Source: Catellatospora vulcania
GTDB lineage: Bacteria; Actinomycetota; Actinomycetes; Mycobacteriales; Micromonosporaceae
NCBI RefSeq assembly: GCF_009720385.1
Contig: NZ_ML769301.1
Location: 770,911 to 834,910, forward strand
Length of the DNA stretch: 64,000 nt
Direction: 5' to 3'
Below the pieces are notes generated by a model, which was not told where the DNA came from, ran no database searches, and saw nothing but the letters and a program-made list of their open reading frames with translations. A program made the translations under genes and the position numbers. Shown here in pieces: positions 40,529 through 47,856 of this stretch. Positions within the stretch are counted from its first letter, which is position 1. Every line of letters starts with the position of its first letter.

Positions 40529-41542
40529 GTGAGAACAATTCGACGGATGCTGGCAGCATCGGCTGTCGCCGTCACCATGGCGGTGGTGCCGGCCGCCGCG
40601 CCGGCGACCGCGGCCGCCGGCCCGCACATCGTGGTGCTGGGCACGCTGACCGGCTCCTGCTGCAGCCAGGCGTTCGCCATCAACGACCACGGCGTCGTGG
40701 TCGGCCAGAGCCAGGTCGGCACCCAGGAGAATCCCCCCGAGCGGGCGGTCCGCTGGAAGGACGGCGTGATCACGGACCTCGGCACGCTGGGCGGGCCCAG
40801 GGCGTGGGCGACCGCGATCAACAACAACGGCTGGATCGTCGGCTTCAGCGAGCTGGCCGGCGAAAACGGCAATATCGGGCACGCGTTCCTGTGGCGGCCG
40901 GGCTTGGGCATGATCGACCTGGGTTCGCTGGGCGAGACCAGCATGGCCACCGGCATCAACGACAGTGGTGTCGTGGTCGGCCGGTACGTCGTCAACGGGC
41001 AGCTGCACGGCTTCCGCTGGGCCGGCGGGGTCATGACGAAGATCATCACGCCGACCGGGGAGGGCTTCGACCCGGCGGGCGTGAACAAGCACGGCAAGAT
41101 CGGGGGCTCCCTCAACGGGGAGTACTCCGGCCAGCCCGCCTGGTGGAAGAACGGCCAGACGGTGGCGTCGGGGCTGGTCGGCCATGCCAGCGCCATCAAC
41201 GACAGCGGCGACGTGTCCGGCACGTACTGGGAGCCCACGCAGGGCGCGTTCGTGTGGCGGGCCGACGGCACCGTGCTGCACCTGGGCATGCCCGCCGGGG
41301 CGAAGTTCGCCGAGGCGACCGGGATCAACGAGAGCCGGCACACGGTCGGTCACCGCACCACCGAGTTCGGCAACGTCCGCGCCGTGTACTGGTCGGAGTT
41401 CGGCACGCCGCGCCTGCTGCCCGGGCTGGTGCCGGGCGGGCAGTCGATGGCGTTCGGCATGAACCGGCTCGGCCAGACCGTCGGGCAGGCCAACCTCACC
41501 GCCACGGGCGGCGAGTACACCGCCGTCCTCTGGACCAACTGA
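40529..41542 (+). CDS. secreted HAF-repeat protein 2
   Basis: 337 residues from a GTG at 40529, chosen over a GTG 6 nt earlier by alignment with paralogues 1 and 4 (M-R/K-T-V/I-R-R). The signal peptide ends near APATAAAGP. Repeats include LGTLTGSCCSQAFAINDHG, RAVRWKDGVITDLGTLGG, TAINNNGWIVGFS, HAFLWRPGLGMIDLGSLGE, TGINDSGVVVGRY and the terminal VYWSEFGTPRLLPGLVPGGQ. The vicinal Cys-Cys in repeat 1 is kept. It is very similar to protein 4. The gene ends at a 25-bp hairpin. The function is unknown; extracellular location is inferred. Confidence 0.88.
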   Translation: MRTIRRMLAASAVAVTMAVVPAAAPATAAAGPHIVVLGTLTGSCCSQAFAINDHGVVVGQSQVGTQENPPERAVRWKDGVITDLGTLGGPRAWATAINNNGWIVGFSELAGENGNIGHAFLWRPGLGMIDLGSLGETSMATGINDSGVVVGRYVVNGQLHGFRWAGGVMTKIITPTGEGFDPAGVNKHGKIGGSLNGEYSGQPAWWKNGQTVASGLVGHASAINDSGDVSGTYWEPTQGAFVWRADGTVLHLGMPAGAKFAEATGINESRHTVGHRTTEFGNVRAVYWSEFGTPRLLPGLVPGGQSMAFGMNRLGQTVGQANLTATGGEYTAVLWTN

Positions 41543-41553
41543 GCACCTCGAAC

Positions 41554-41607
41554 CGGGCAGGGTGCCCGGACGCGCGGCTTCGGCCGCGCGTCCGGGCGCC
41601 CTGCCCG
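41554..41607 (+). terminator. 25-bp stem with TTCG tetraloop after HAF gene 2
   Basis: Arms CGGGCAGGG-T-GCCCGGACGC and onward (41554-41578) pair with 41583-41607 throughout, with one G-T wobble and a TTCG loop. It begins 11 nt after the HAF gene 2 stop. This is the strongest hairpin seen in the window. Confidence 0.92.
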
Positions 41608-41704
41608 CGTCATCGGCCGAACGGCCGAGTTGGCTGTCGACAATGGATGGTTGAACCGGTCGCCAATCCGATTGCGCCGTCAACATATCGGAGGAGACTT
41701 CGTG

Positions 41705-41759
41705 GATCAGGCCCCACGGGGGGCGTGAACCTCTGTCCCACTAGAGAAAGCGACAGCCT
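41705..41759 (+). promoter_or_regulatory. short leader of HAF gene 3 with conserved GC hairpin
   Basis: GATCAGGCCCCACGGGGGGC followed by an A/G-rich GAGAAAGCGACAGCCT before the GTG. The same order (GATCAGGCCCTACGGGGGCC, then GAGAAAAGAGAGCCTG before a TTG) occurs before HAF gene 5 at 44136-44182. The GGCCC/GGGCC stem is kept in both. Confidence 0.5.
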
Positions 41760-42779
41760 GTGCAGAGAACTCGTCTTCGTGCGCTCATCGCGTCCCTGGC
41801 CGTGCTGGCCGCCGGTGCGGTGGCACTGCCCGCCTCCCCGGCAGCGGCGGCCGACCCGGTGCAGATCATCGATCTGGGCACCCTCGGCGGCGCGTGCTGC
41901 AGCGCCGCGACCGCTGTCAACGACAACGGCGTGGTCGTCGGCTACAGCGGGGCACCGGGCCAGACCGCCCCGATGCGCGCGTTCCGCTGGAAGAACGGCG
42001 TCATGACCGACATCGGCAGCCTGGGCGGCACGCGGACCTACCCAGCCGACGTCAACAACAACGGCTGGATCGTCGGCTTCAGCCTGCTGGCCGACAACGT
42101 CACCACGCACGCCTTCCTGTGGCGGCCGAACCTGGGCATGACCGACCTCGGCGCCCTGGACGGCAACTACAGCTCGGCCACCGGCGTCAACGACAACGGC
42201 GTGGTGGTCGGCCGGGCGATCGTCGACGGCACCACGACGAGCTTCCGCTGGGCGGCCGGGGTGATGACCGAGCTCGACTATCCCGCCGGGAGCATGAACC
42301 TGACCTTCACGGCCCAGGCGGTCAACAACAGCGGGGTCGTCGCCGGCGATCTCGGTGACATGGCCGCCAGGCTGGTCAACGGCAACGCTACGACGGCGCC
42401 GTCGCCGGAGCCGCGCGGCTCGTGGGCCGAGGGGATCAACAACGCTGGTGACATCGCGGGCACGTGGTGGGAGGACACCGACGGCGCCTTCGTGTGGAAG
42501 TCCGACGGGACCGTGGTGACGCTGGCCAAGCCCACCGGCGCCTTCGGCGCGTACCCGGCCGACATCAACGACGACGGTGACTCGGTGGGCTCCAGCTACT
42601 ACACCAGCGGCCCGACCAGGGCCGTCTACTGGTCCGAGACCGGCGTGGTGCACCGGCTGCCGAGCCTGGTCACCGGTGCCGGAACGCTGGCGCAGGCAGT
42701 CAACAAGTTCGGCGTGACGGTCGGCACCGCGCAGGTGTCGGTCGGCGGCGACTGGCACGCGGTGATCTGGACCCACTGA
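41760..42779 (+). CDS. secreted HAF-repeat protein 3
   Basis: 339 residues from a GTG at 41760. Signal peptide MQRTRLRALIASLAVLAAGA with cleavage near PAAAADP. Repeats: LGTLGGACCSAATAVNDNG, RAFRWKNGVMTDIGSLGG, ADVNNNGWIVGFS, HAFLWRPNLGMTDLGALDG, TGVNDNGVVVGRA, then AVNNSGVVAGDLGD and YWSETGVVHRLPSLVTGAG. The vicinal Cys-Cys of the first repeat is present. It groups with protein 5 by leader type and by its C-terminal repeats (SETGVVH). A strong terminator follows. Extracellular location is inferred; the role is unknown. Confidence 0.88.
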   Translation: MQRTRLRALIASLAVLAAGAVALPASPAAAADPVQIIDLGTLGGACCSAATAVNDNGVVVGYSGAPGQTAPMRAFRWKNGVMTDIGSLGGTRTYPADVNNNGWIVGFSLLADNVTTHAFLWRPNLGMTDLGALDGNYSSATGVNDNGVVVGRAIVDGTTTSFRWAAGVMTELDYPAGSMNLTFTAQAVNNSGVVAGDLGDMAARLVNGNATTAPSPEPRGSWAEGINNAGDIAGTWWEDTDGAFVWKSDGTVVTLAKPTGAFGAYPADINDDGDSVGSSYYTSGPTRAVYWSETGVVHRLPSLVTGAGTLAQAVNKFGVTVGTAQVSVGGDWHAVIWTH

Positions 42780-42789
42780 CGCGGTCGAA

Positions 42790-42827
42790 CGGGCCGGGCG
42801 TGGCCCCATGGGGTAACGCCCGGCCCG
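42790..42827 (+). terminator. 12-bp stem terminator after HAF gene 3
   Basis: Perfect inverted repeat CGGGCCGGGCGT / ACGCCCGGCCCG. The 14-nt loop itself contains CCCCATGGGG. It starts 11 nt after the stop. Confidence 0.85.
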
Positions 42828-42854
42828 CTACTCCGTTCGACATCGCAGCCAGCC

Positions 42855-42974
42855 GTCCGCAATGGACCGCGGCGGTCAGCATGCTGACTGCGCGACAGGC
42901 GTCCGGCAGGGCACCGTGAAGGCCACGCCATCACCCGGCGTGGCCTTCGGCCGTCCGCGAGGAAGTGAGCGCCT
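42855..42974 (+). promoter_or_regulatory. 120-nt leader of HAF gene 4 with perfect palindrome
   Basis: Homologous end to end with 39344-39463. GTCAGCATGCTGAC at 42875-42888 is a perfect 14-bp palindrome 100 nt before the start. It is a candidate operator shared by the HAF cluster. Confidence 0.65.
42919..42947 (+). terminator. 11-bp hairpin inside the HAF gene 4 leader
   Basis: AAGGCCACGCC / GGCGTGGCCTT with a 7-nt loop, 27 nt before the start. The equivalent place in leader 1 keeps only the inner CGCC/GGCG part. It could be an attenuator or an mRNA-stabilising structure. Confidence 0.5.
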
Positions 42975-43979
42975 GTGAGAACAGTCCGTCGGATACTGTC
43001 CGTACCGGTCATCGCAGTCCTGCTGGCGGTGTCCCTGCAAGCCGCCCCGGCCGGGGCCGCCGGCCCGCACATCGTCGTCCTGGGCAACCTGTCCGGCAGC
43101 TGCTGCAGCGGGGCTCTCGCGATCAACGACCTCGGCGTCGTGGTCGGCTACAGCATGGTCGGCACCGGCGAGAACCCGCCCGAACACGCCTTCCGCTGGA
43201 AGAACGGCGTGCTGACCGACCTCGGCACGCTGGGCGGCGTCCGCGCGGTCGCCACCGCGATCAACAACAACGGCTGGATCGTCGGCTACAGCGAGCTGAC
43301 CCCGGGCGACTTCCTCACCCACGCGTTCCTGTGGCGGCCGGGCATCGGCATGACCGACCTGGGTTCGCTCGGCGCCAGCAGCATCGCCACCGGCATCAAC
43401 GACAGCGGCGTGGTCGTCGGCCGGTATCTGCTCGACGGCGAGCTGCACGGCTTCCGCTGGTCCGGCGGCGTGACGACCACGATCGATGGCCCGGACGGGG
43501 TGCGCTTCGACGCGGCGGGCATCAACAAGCACGGCAAGATGGGCGGCACTCTTTACAGGTACCCCGGTGACCCGGCCACCTGGAAGAACGGCCAGGTGGT
43601 GGCCTCCGGCCTGGTCGGCCACGCCACCGGCATCAACGACAACGGCGACGTGTCCGGCACGTACTGGGACTCCCGGCAGGGCGCGTTCGTGTGGCGGGCC
43701 GACGGCACCGTGCTGCACCTGGCCATGCCCGCCGGGGGTGTGCTGGCCACGACGACCGGGCTCAACGAGAGCCGGCACACGGTCGGCTGGCGATCGGCCG
43801 AGGACGGGTCCACCCGCGCCGTGTACTGGTCGGAGTTCGGCACGCCGCGCCTGCTTCCCGGCCTGATGCCGGGCGGCGGATCGGGGGCCTGGGGCGTGAA
43901 CCGGCTCGGCCAGACCGTCGGGCAGGCCAACCTGAACGCCACCGGCACCGAGTACATTGCGGTGCTCTGGACGCGCTGA
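42975..43979 (+). CDS. secreted HAF-repeat protein 4
   Basis: 334 residues from a GTG at 42975. Signal peptide MRTVRRILSVPVIAVLLAVS, cleaved near PAGAAGP. Repeats: LGNLSGSCCSGALAINDLG, HAFRWKNGVLTDLGTLGG, TAINNNGWIVGYS, HAFLWRPGIGMTDLGSLGA, TGINDSGVVVGRY, INDNGDVSGTYW and VYWSEFGTPRLLPGLMPGGG. The Cys-Cys pair in repeat 1 is kept. It is closest to protein 2 in repeats and to protein 1 in leader and signal peptide, so the block probably duplicated and recombined. The function is unknown. Confidence 0.88.
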   Translation: MRTVRRILSVPVIAVLLAVSLQAAPAGAAGPHIVVLGNLSGSCCSGALAINDLGVVVGYSMVGTGENPPEHAFRWKNGVLTDLGTLGGVRAVATAINNNGWIVGYSELTPGDFLTHAFLWRPGIGMTDLGSLGASSIATGINDSGVVVGRYLLDGELHGFRWSGGVTTTIDGPDGVRFDAAGINKHGKMGGTLYRYPGDPATWKNGQVVASGLVGHATGINDNGDVSGTYWDSRQGAFVWRADGTVLHLAMPAGGVLATTTGLNESRHTVGWRSAEDGSTRAVYWSEFGTPRLLPGLMPGGGSGAWGVNRLGQTVGQANLNATGTEYIAVLWTR

Positions 43980-44182
43980 TACCGCTCGCACGGCCCGGTG
44001 TCTGCCGTTGCGTCGCAACGGTGACATCGGGCCGCGCGAAGTATGGCGCAACCGCTGAGTGCCCGGTCGCCATTGGACGATCATCACGGATCGTAGCGCC
44101 GATGCCCCACCGGCTGCGGCGTTGCATACTGCGGTGATCAGGCCCTACGGGGGCCGTGACACCTGCGAGAAAAGAGAGCCTG

Positions 44183-45199
44183 TTGAAGGCAGATCGTCGT
44201 CAAATCCTGACCATCGGCGTGTCCGCGGCGATCGCGGCCGCCACCGCGCCGCTGGTGTCCTCGCCGGCGTTCGCGGCTGCACCGCAGATCACCGATCTCG
44301 GCCTGCTGCCGGGCACCACCGACAGCGTCGCGACCGACCTCAACGAGCACGGCGTCGTCGTCGGCAACAGCACCATCGGCAGCGGCCCGACGCAGGTCGC
44401 CCGCGCGTTCCGCTGGAAGAACGGCGTGCTGTCCGACCTCGGCTCGCTGGGCGGGCAGAAGGTCAGCGCCATCGGGATCAACAACAACGGCTGGATCGTC
44501 GGCTCCAGCACACTGGCCGACAACACCACCTACCGGGCGTTCCTCTGGCGGCCGGGACTGGGCATGGTCCCGGTCGGTCCCGTGGACGGCTTCGCCAACG
44601 ACATCAACGACGCGGGCGTGGTGGTGGGCCACTACTACGACCAGGAGTTCGGCCGGCGGGGATTCCGCTGGGAGAACGGCGTGACAACCGTGGTCGAGTA
44701 CGCAGCCGGCGGGACAGACCTCGAATGGCGCAAGTTCCTGCCCACGCAGATCAATAACAACGGGGTGATCACCGGCGACAACCGGGACCAGGCCGCTCGC
44801 TGGGTGAACGGCACCGTCACCATCGCCGGCACGGGAGGCGCGTGGTCCGGGGGCATCAACGCGGCCGGCGACGTGACCGTCACCACCTACTCGCCGACGG
44901 AGAGCGCCTTCGTGTGGAAGGCGGACGGCGCCACCCGCCCGCTGCAGGTCCCCGCGGGCGCCGACCGGGTGTGGCCGACGGGCATCAACGCCGACGGCGA
45001 CGCGGTCGGCAGCGCCAACACCGGCAACAACAACATCATGCGGGCGGTGTACTGGTCGGAGACCGGCGTGGTGCACAGCCTGCCGAGCCTCGTGCCGGGT
45101 GGGCAGGCCGGCGCGACGCGGGTGAACAACAGCAGCCAGGTCGTCGGCTGGGCACACCTCGCCGACGGCACGACCCGCGCGGTGCTCTGGAAGTCCTGA
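44183..45199 (+). CDS. secreted HAF-repeat protein 5, lacking the Cys-Cys pair
   Basis: 338 residues from a TTG at 44183, matching the start position of the paralogues (GAGAGCCTG just upstream); a GTG at 44156 would add 9 residues. The N terminus LKADRRQILTIGVSAAIAAA could be a Sec or Tat-like signal, cleaved near PAFAAAP. HAF repeats are clear (ARAFRWKNGVLSDLGSLGG, IGINNNGWIVGSS, RAFLWRPGLGM, YWSETGVVHSLPSLVPGGQ). The Cys-Cys of proteins 1-4 is replaced by PGTTDSVATDLN. This divergence may mean a different partner or loss of a disulfide or metal site. A hairpin follows. Confidence 0.86.
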   Translation: MKADRRQILTIGVSAAIAAATAPLVSSPAFAAAPQITDLGLLPGTTDSVATDLNEHGVVVGNSTIGSGPTQVARAFRWKNGVLSDLGSLGGQKVSAIGINNNGWIVGSSTLADNTTYRAFLWRPGLGMVPVGPVDGFANDINDAGVVVGHYYDQEFGRRGFRWENGVTTVVEYAAGGTDLEWRKFLPTQINNNGVITGDNRDQAARWVNGTVTIAGTGGAWSGGINAAGDVTVTTYSPTESAFVWKADGATRPLQVPAGADRVWPTGINADGDAVGSANTGNNNIMRAVYWSETGVVHSLPSLVPGGQAGATRVNNSSQVVGWAHLADGTTRAVLWKS

Positions 45200-45215
45200 C
45201 CCGATCGGCGACGAC

Positions 45216-45244
45216 GGCAGGTCCCGATCGGCGCGGGGCCTGCC
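45216..45244 (+). terminator. 10-bp stem terminator closing the HAF cluster
   Basis: GGCAGGTCCC pairs with GGGGCCTGCC (one G-T) with a 9-nt loop, 17 nt after the stop of HAF gene 5. Confidence 0.72.
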
Positions 45245-45293
45245 CGTGAAACCTCGCGCAGCGGCTGGACCGGCTCGACTAGGCTCGCCGATC

Positions 45294-46157
45294 GTGACCG
45301 TGGTCTTCTGCGCCGACCCACTCGCCCCGACCCGCCCCGATCCGCACTTCGCCGCCCAGGTCCGAGCCGTGCGAGACGCGGGCGGCGCCGTGGCCCTGCT
45401 CGACCATGACGCCCTGCTGGCCGGTGACCTCGCCACCGCGGTCCGCCGCATCCCGCGTGACCTGGGCGAGGTCTGGTACCGCGGCTGGATGGTTCCGGCG
45501 GGCCGCTACGCCGAGCTGGCCGACACGCTCGCCGGGCGAGGGGTGACCCTGCGCGTCTCCGCGGCCGCCTACCGGGCCGCACATGAGCTGCCCGGTTGGT
45601 ACGCCGCCCTGGCGCCGGTGACGCCGGCCAGCGTATGGACGCCCTGGCAGCCCGGCGAGTCGCCGAGCGTCGAGCAGGTCGCCGAGCTCGTCGCGCCGCT
45701 GGGCGGCGGACCTGGCGTCGTCAAGGACTACGTCAAGTCCCGCAAGCACGAGTGGGCCGAGGCCTGCTACATCCCGGACCTCGCCGACGTCACGCCCGCG
45801 CATCGCGTCGTGTCCCGCATGGTCGAACTGCAGGAGGAGTTCCTGCAGGGCGGCATCGTGGTGCGCCGGTTCGAGGACTTCGCCCGGCAGGGCGGCCGCA
45901 CCGTCGAGGCCCGGGTGTGGTGGGTGCACGGTGAGCCGGTCCTGGCCGGTCCGCACCCGGACACCCCGGACCTGTTCCGCGAGCCCGACCTGTCGGCGAT
46001 CACCCCACTGGTGGCCGCGTTCGGGCACCCGTTCGTCACCACCGATGTCGCGCTGCGTGACGACGGGACCTGGCGGGTGGTCGAACTGGGTGACGGTCAG
46101 GTCAGCGATCTGCCGACGGTGCTCGATCCGTCCGCTGTCCTCGACCACCTGAACTGA
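45294..46157 (+). CDS. ATP-grasp domain protein (DUF4343-like)
   Basis: 287 residues from a GTG at 45294. A GTG at 45246 lies against the upstream terminator, whereas TAGGCT just before 45294 looks like a -10, so the mRNA is probably leaderless. The N-terminal preATP-grasp part (TVVFCADPLAPTRPD, GEVWYRGWMVPAGRYAELA) leads to a C-terminal ATP-grasp region (GGPGVVKDYVKSRKHEWAEA with lysine, RRFEDFARQGGRTVEARVWW, and DDGTWRVVELGDGQVSDLPT with the metal-binding acidic residues). The family ligates amino or carboxyl substrates; the substrate is unknown. Confidence 0.85.
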   Translation: MTVVFCADPLAPTRPDPHFAAQVRAVRDAGGAVALLDHDALLAGDLATAVRRIPRDLGEVWYRGWMVPAGRYAELADTLAGRGVTLRVSAAAYRAAHELPGWYAALAPVTPASVWTPWQPGESPSVEQVAELVAPLGGGPGVVKDYVKSRKHEWAEACYIPDLADVTPAHRVVSRMVELQEEFLQGGIVVRRFEDFARQGGRTVEARVWWVHGEPVLAGPHPDTPDLFREPDLSAITPLVAAFGHPFVTTDVALRDDGTWRVVELGDGQVSDLPTVLDPSAVLDHLN

Positions 46158-46174
46158 GTACTTGCAGCTCAGCG

Positions 46175-46194
46175 TCCCGGAACCGGTTCCGGGA
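46175..46194. promoter_or_regulatory. perfect 20-bp palindrome between convergent genes
   Basis: TCCCGGAACC and GGTTCCGGGA abut without a spacer, 18 nt after the ATP-grasp stop and 3 nt from the LacI stop. It may act as a bidirectional terminator. Its CCGGAACCGGT core also occurs upstream of the LacI gene (47300-47309), so a LacI-type operator is the alternative. Confidence 0.5.
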
Positions 46195-46196
46195 GG

Positions 46197-47258
46197 CTAG
46201 AACGCGGGCAGCTCCGCGGTACGCGCCGTCCGCCGGTTGCGCTGCCCGGGGATGCGGCCCACCGGCGGCGTGCTACCCCGGCTGACCAGGAAGGTCTCGA
46301 ACACCACCGGGTCGTCGGCGGCGGGCTCGCCGCGCAGGCGATCGATGAGGGTACGAGCCGCGGCCGCGCCCATCTCCTCCCACGGCACCCGCACCGTGGT
46401 CAGCGGCGGCAGCGTGTACGCCGCCGGCGGCACGTCACCGAAACCGACGACGGCGACCTCGCCGGGCACCTGGCGGCCGGCCTCCTGCAGCGCCCGCAGC
46501 GCGCCCGCGGCCATCGGGTCGCCGTGCACGAACAGGCCGTCGAAGAACAACCGCGCACGCAGCAGGCGCTGTACGGCGTCGTAGCCGCCCTGCTCGGTCC
46601 CGTCGGCCTCGGTCACGTGGCTGGCCCGCAGCACCGCGCCGGTGCCGGTCAGCAGGTCGGCGAACCCGCCGGCGCAGGCGGCTCCGGCCGGATCCTCGAC
46701 AGGTCCTGTGATCATGGCGAGCCGCAGTCGGCCCGCGGCCAGCAGCAACTCCGCGGCTCGCCGCCCCCCGTCGGTGTAGTCCGCGCCGACCGACGGCAGT
46801 GGTGTGCGCTGCCCGCCGGTGTCCACCACGACCACGGGCAGGCCCTGCCGGTGCAGGTCACGCAGGTGTTCCAGGGCGACGCCGGGGTCCACGGCGAGCA
46901 CACCGTCCACCGCGTGGCCGCGTACGCTCGCCGCGAACCGCTCCAGCGCCGGGCCGCCGCCCGCGGCCGAGTGCAGCAGCAGTCCGTAACCGGACGGCTC
47001 CACCACGTCGGCGACACCCTGCAGCAGCTCCGGCATCCACGGCGTACGCAGCGTCGGCGCGAGCACCCCGATCGTGCGGGTGCGCCCGCGGGCCAGGTCG
47101 ACGGCGCGGGAACTGGGCACGTACCCGGTCTCGGCCATGATCTCCTCGATCCGGGCCTGGGTGGCCCGGTCGACGTCGGGGCGGCCGTTGAGCACGCGCG
47201 ACACCGTCGCCTTGCTCACCCCGGCCAGCCGGGCGACGTCGGCGATCGTCACGCGCAT
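46197..47258 (-). CDS. LacI-family transcriptional regulator
   Basis: 353 residues from ATG 47258, with CGGAGG 5 nt upstream; a longer frame into the VOC gene's complement is not real. The LacI HTH starts at residue 3 (VTIADVARLAGVSKATVSRV, then LNGRPDVDRATQARI) with hinge YVPSSRAVDLARGRT. The effector domain has IGVLAPTLRTPWMPELLQGV, DGLFVHGDPMAAGALRALQE and VAVVGFGDVPPAAYTLPP. Its target genes are not obvious locally. A GGTACC-GGTACC palindrome with an adjacent GGAACCGG lies 31 nt upstream, suggesting autoregulation. Confidence 0.92.
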   Translation of the reverse strand: MRVTIADVARLAGVSKATVSRVLNGRPDVDRATQARIEEIMAETGYVPSSRAVDLARGRTRTIGVLAPTLRTPWMPELLQGVADVVEPSGYGLLLHSAAGGGPALERFAASVRGHAVDGVLAVDPGVALEHLRDLHRQGLPVVVVDTGGQRTPLPSVGADYTDGGRRAAELLLAAGRLRLAMITGPVEDPAGAACAGGFADLLTGTGAVLRASHVTEADGTEQGGYDAVQRLLRARLFFDGLFVHGDPMAAGALRALQEAGRQVPGEVAVVGFGDVPPAAYTLPPLTTVRVPWEEMGAAAARTLIDRLRGEPAADDPVVFETFLVSRGSTPPVGRIPGQRNRRTARTAELPAF

Positions 47259-47288
47259 GTGGACCTCCGAGAAACCACGCCGTCTCGC

Positions 47289-47309
47289 GGTACCGGTACC
47301 GGAACCGGT
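47289..47309. promoter_or_regulatory. palindromic GGTACCGGTACC plus GGAACCGGT upstream of LacI gene
   Basis: GGTACCGGTACC (47289-47300) is a perfect 12-bp palindrome with a central CG, as in LacI operators. It continues into GGAACCGGT and sits 31 nt before the LacI start. It is a likely autoregulatory site. Confidence 0.6.
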
Positions 47310-47405
47310 GGCGGCTACACACGGTAAGCGGCGGCGAGGCAGCGCTGTCAAGACCGCTCGGTTATCCGGTCGGCGGGAACCGACTACCCGGCTAGGGTGT
47401 CCGCC

Positions 47406-47768
47406 ATGCCGTACATCTCCTCCGTCGTCATCCACTGCCGCGACCCGTACCTGATGGCGCCCTTCTGGAGCCTGGTCACGGGCCTGCCGATCGTCGAGGA
47501 GGACGCGGTGAAACTCGCCGAGCGCAGCCTGGCCGAGCGGGAGTCGGTGCTGCTGCACGACCCGTCGGGCACCGAGCCCGACGTGTGGCTCGCGCAGGCG
47601 GTCGACCTGCTCCCGGTCGGGCGCATCCACCTCGACATCGTCGCCGACGACGACGAGCGGGCCGCGATCGTCGCCGCCGGGGCGACGCTGGTCCGCGAGC
47701 AGGAGGACCTCACCGTGTACGCCGACCCGGAGGGCAACGAGTTCTGCCTGCTCCGCGAGCGCCACTGA
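47406..47768 (+). CDS. VOC-superfamily protein (glyoxalase/bleomycin-resistance fold)
   Basis: 120 residues from ATG 47406. It has beta-alpha-beta-beta-beta repeats: PYISSVVIHCRDPYLMAPFW, SLVTGLPIVEE and LTVYADPEGNEFCLLRERH with the typical DPEGNEFCL end. His in RIHLDIVA and the terminal Glu are the usual metal-ligand positions. The fold binds or modifies small molecules (resistance, dioxygenase or isomerase roles); no specific function is assignable. It is divergent from the LacI gene with 147 nt between starts. Confidence 0.88.
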   Translation: MPYISSVVIHCRDPYLMAPFWSLVTGLPIVEEDAVKLAERSLAERESVLLHDPSGTEPDVWLAQAVDLLPVGRIHLDIVADDDERAAIVAAGATLVREQEDLTVYADPEGNEFCLLRERH

Positions 47769-47856
47769 GCCGCGCCGCGATCACCGATCCGGCTGCCCCG
47801 CCGCCGCCCCGCTGCGATGATCGAACGTGGGGAATCGAGCGGTGAGGAGTCACGCC

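Noticed and set aside
45246-45293. earlier GTG start for the ATP-grasp gene
   Set aside because: It lies directly against the terminator of the HAF cluster, leaving no room for a promoter; the later GTG follows a -10-like hexamer.
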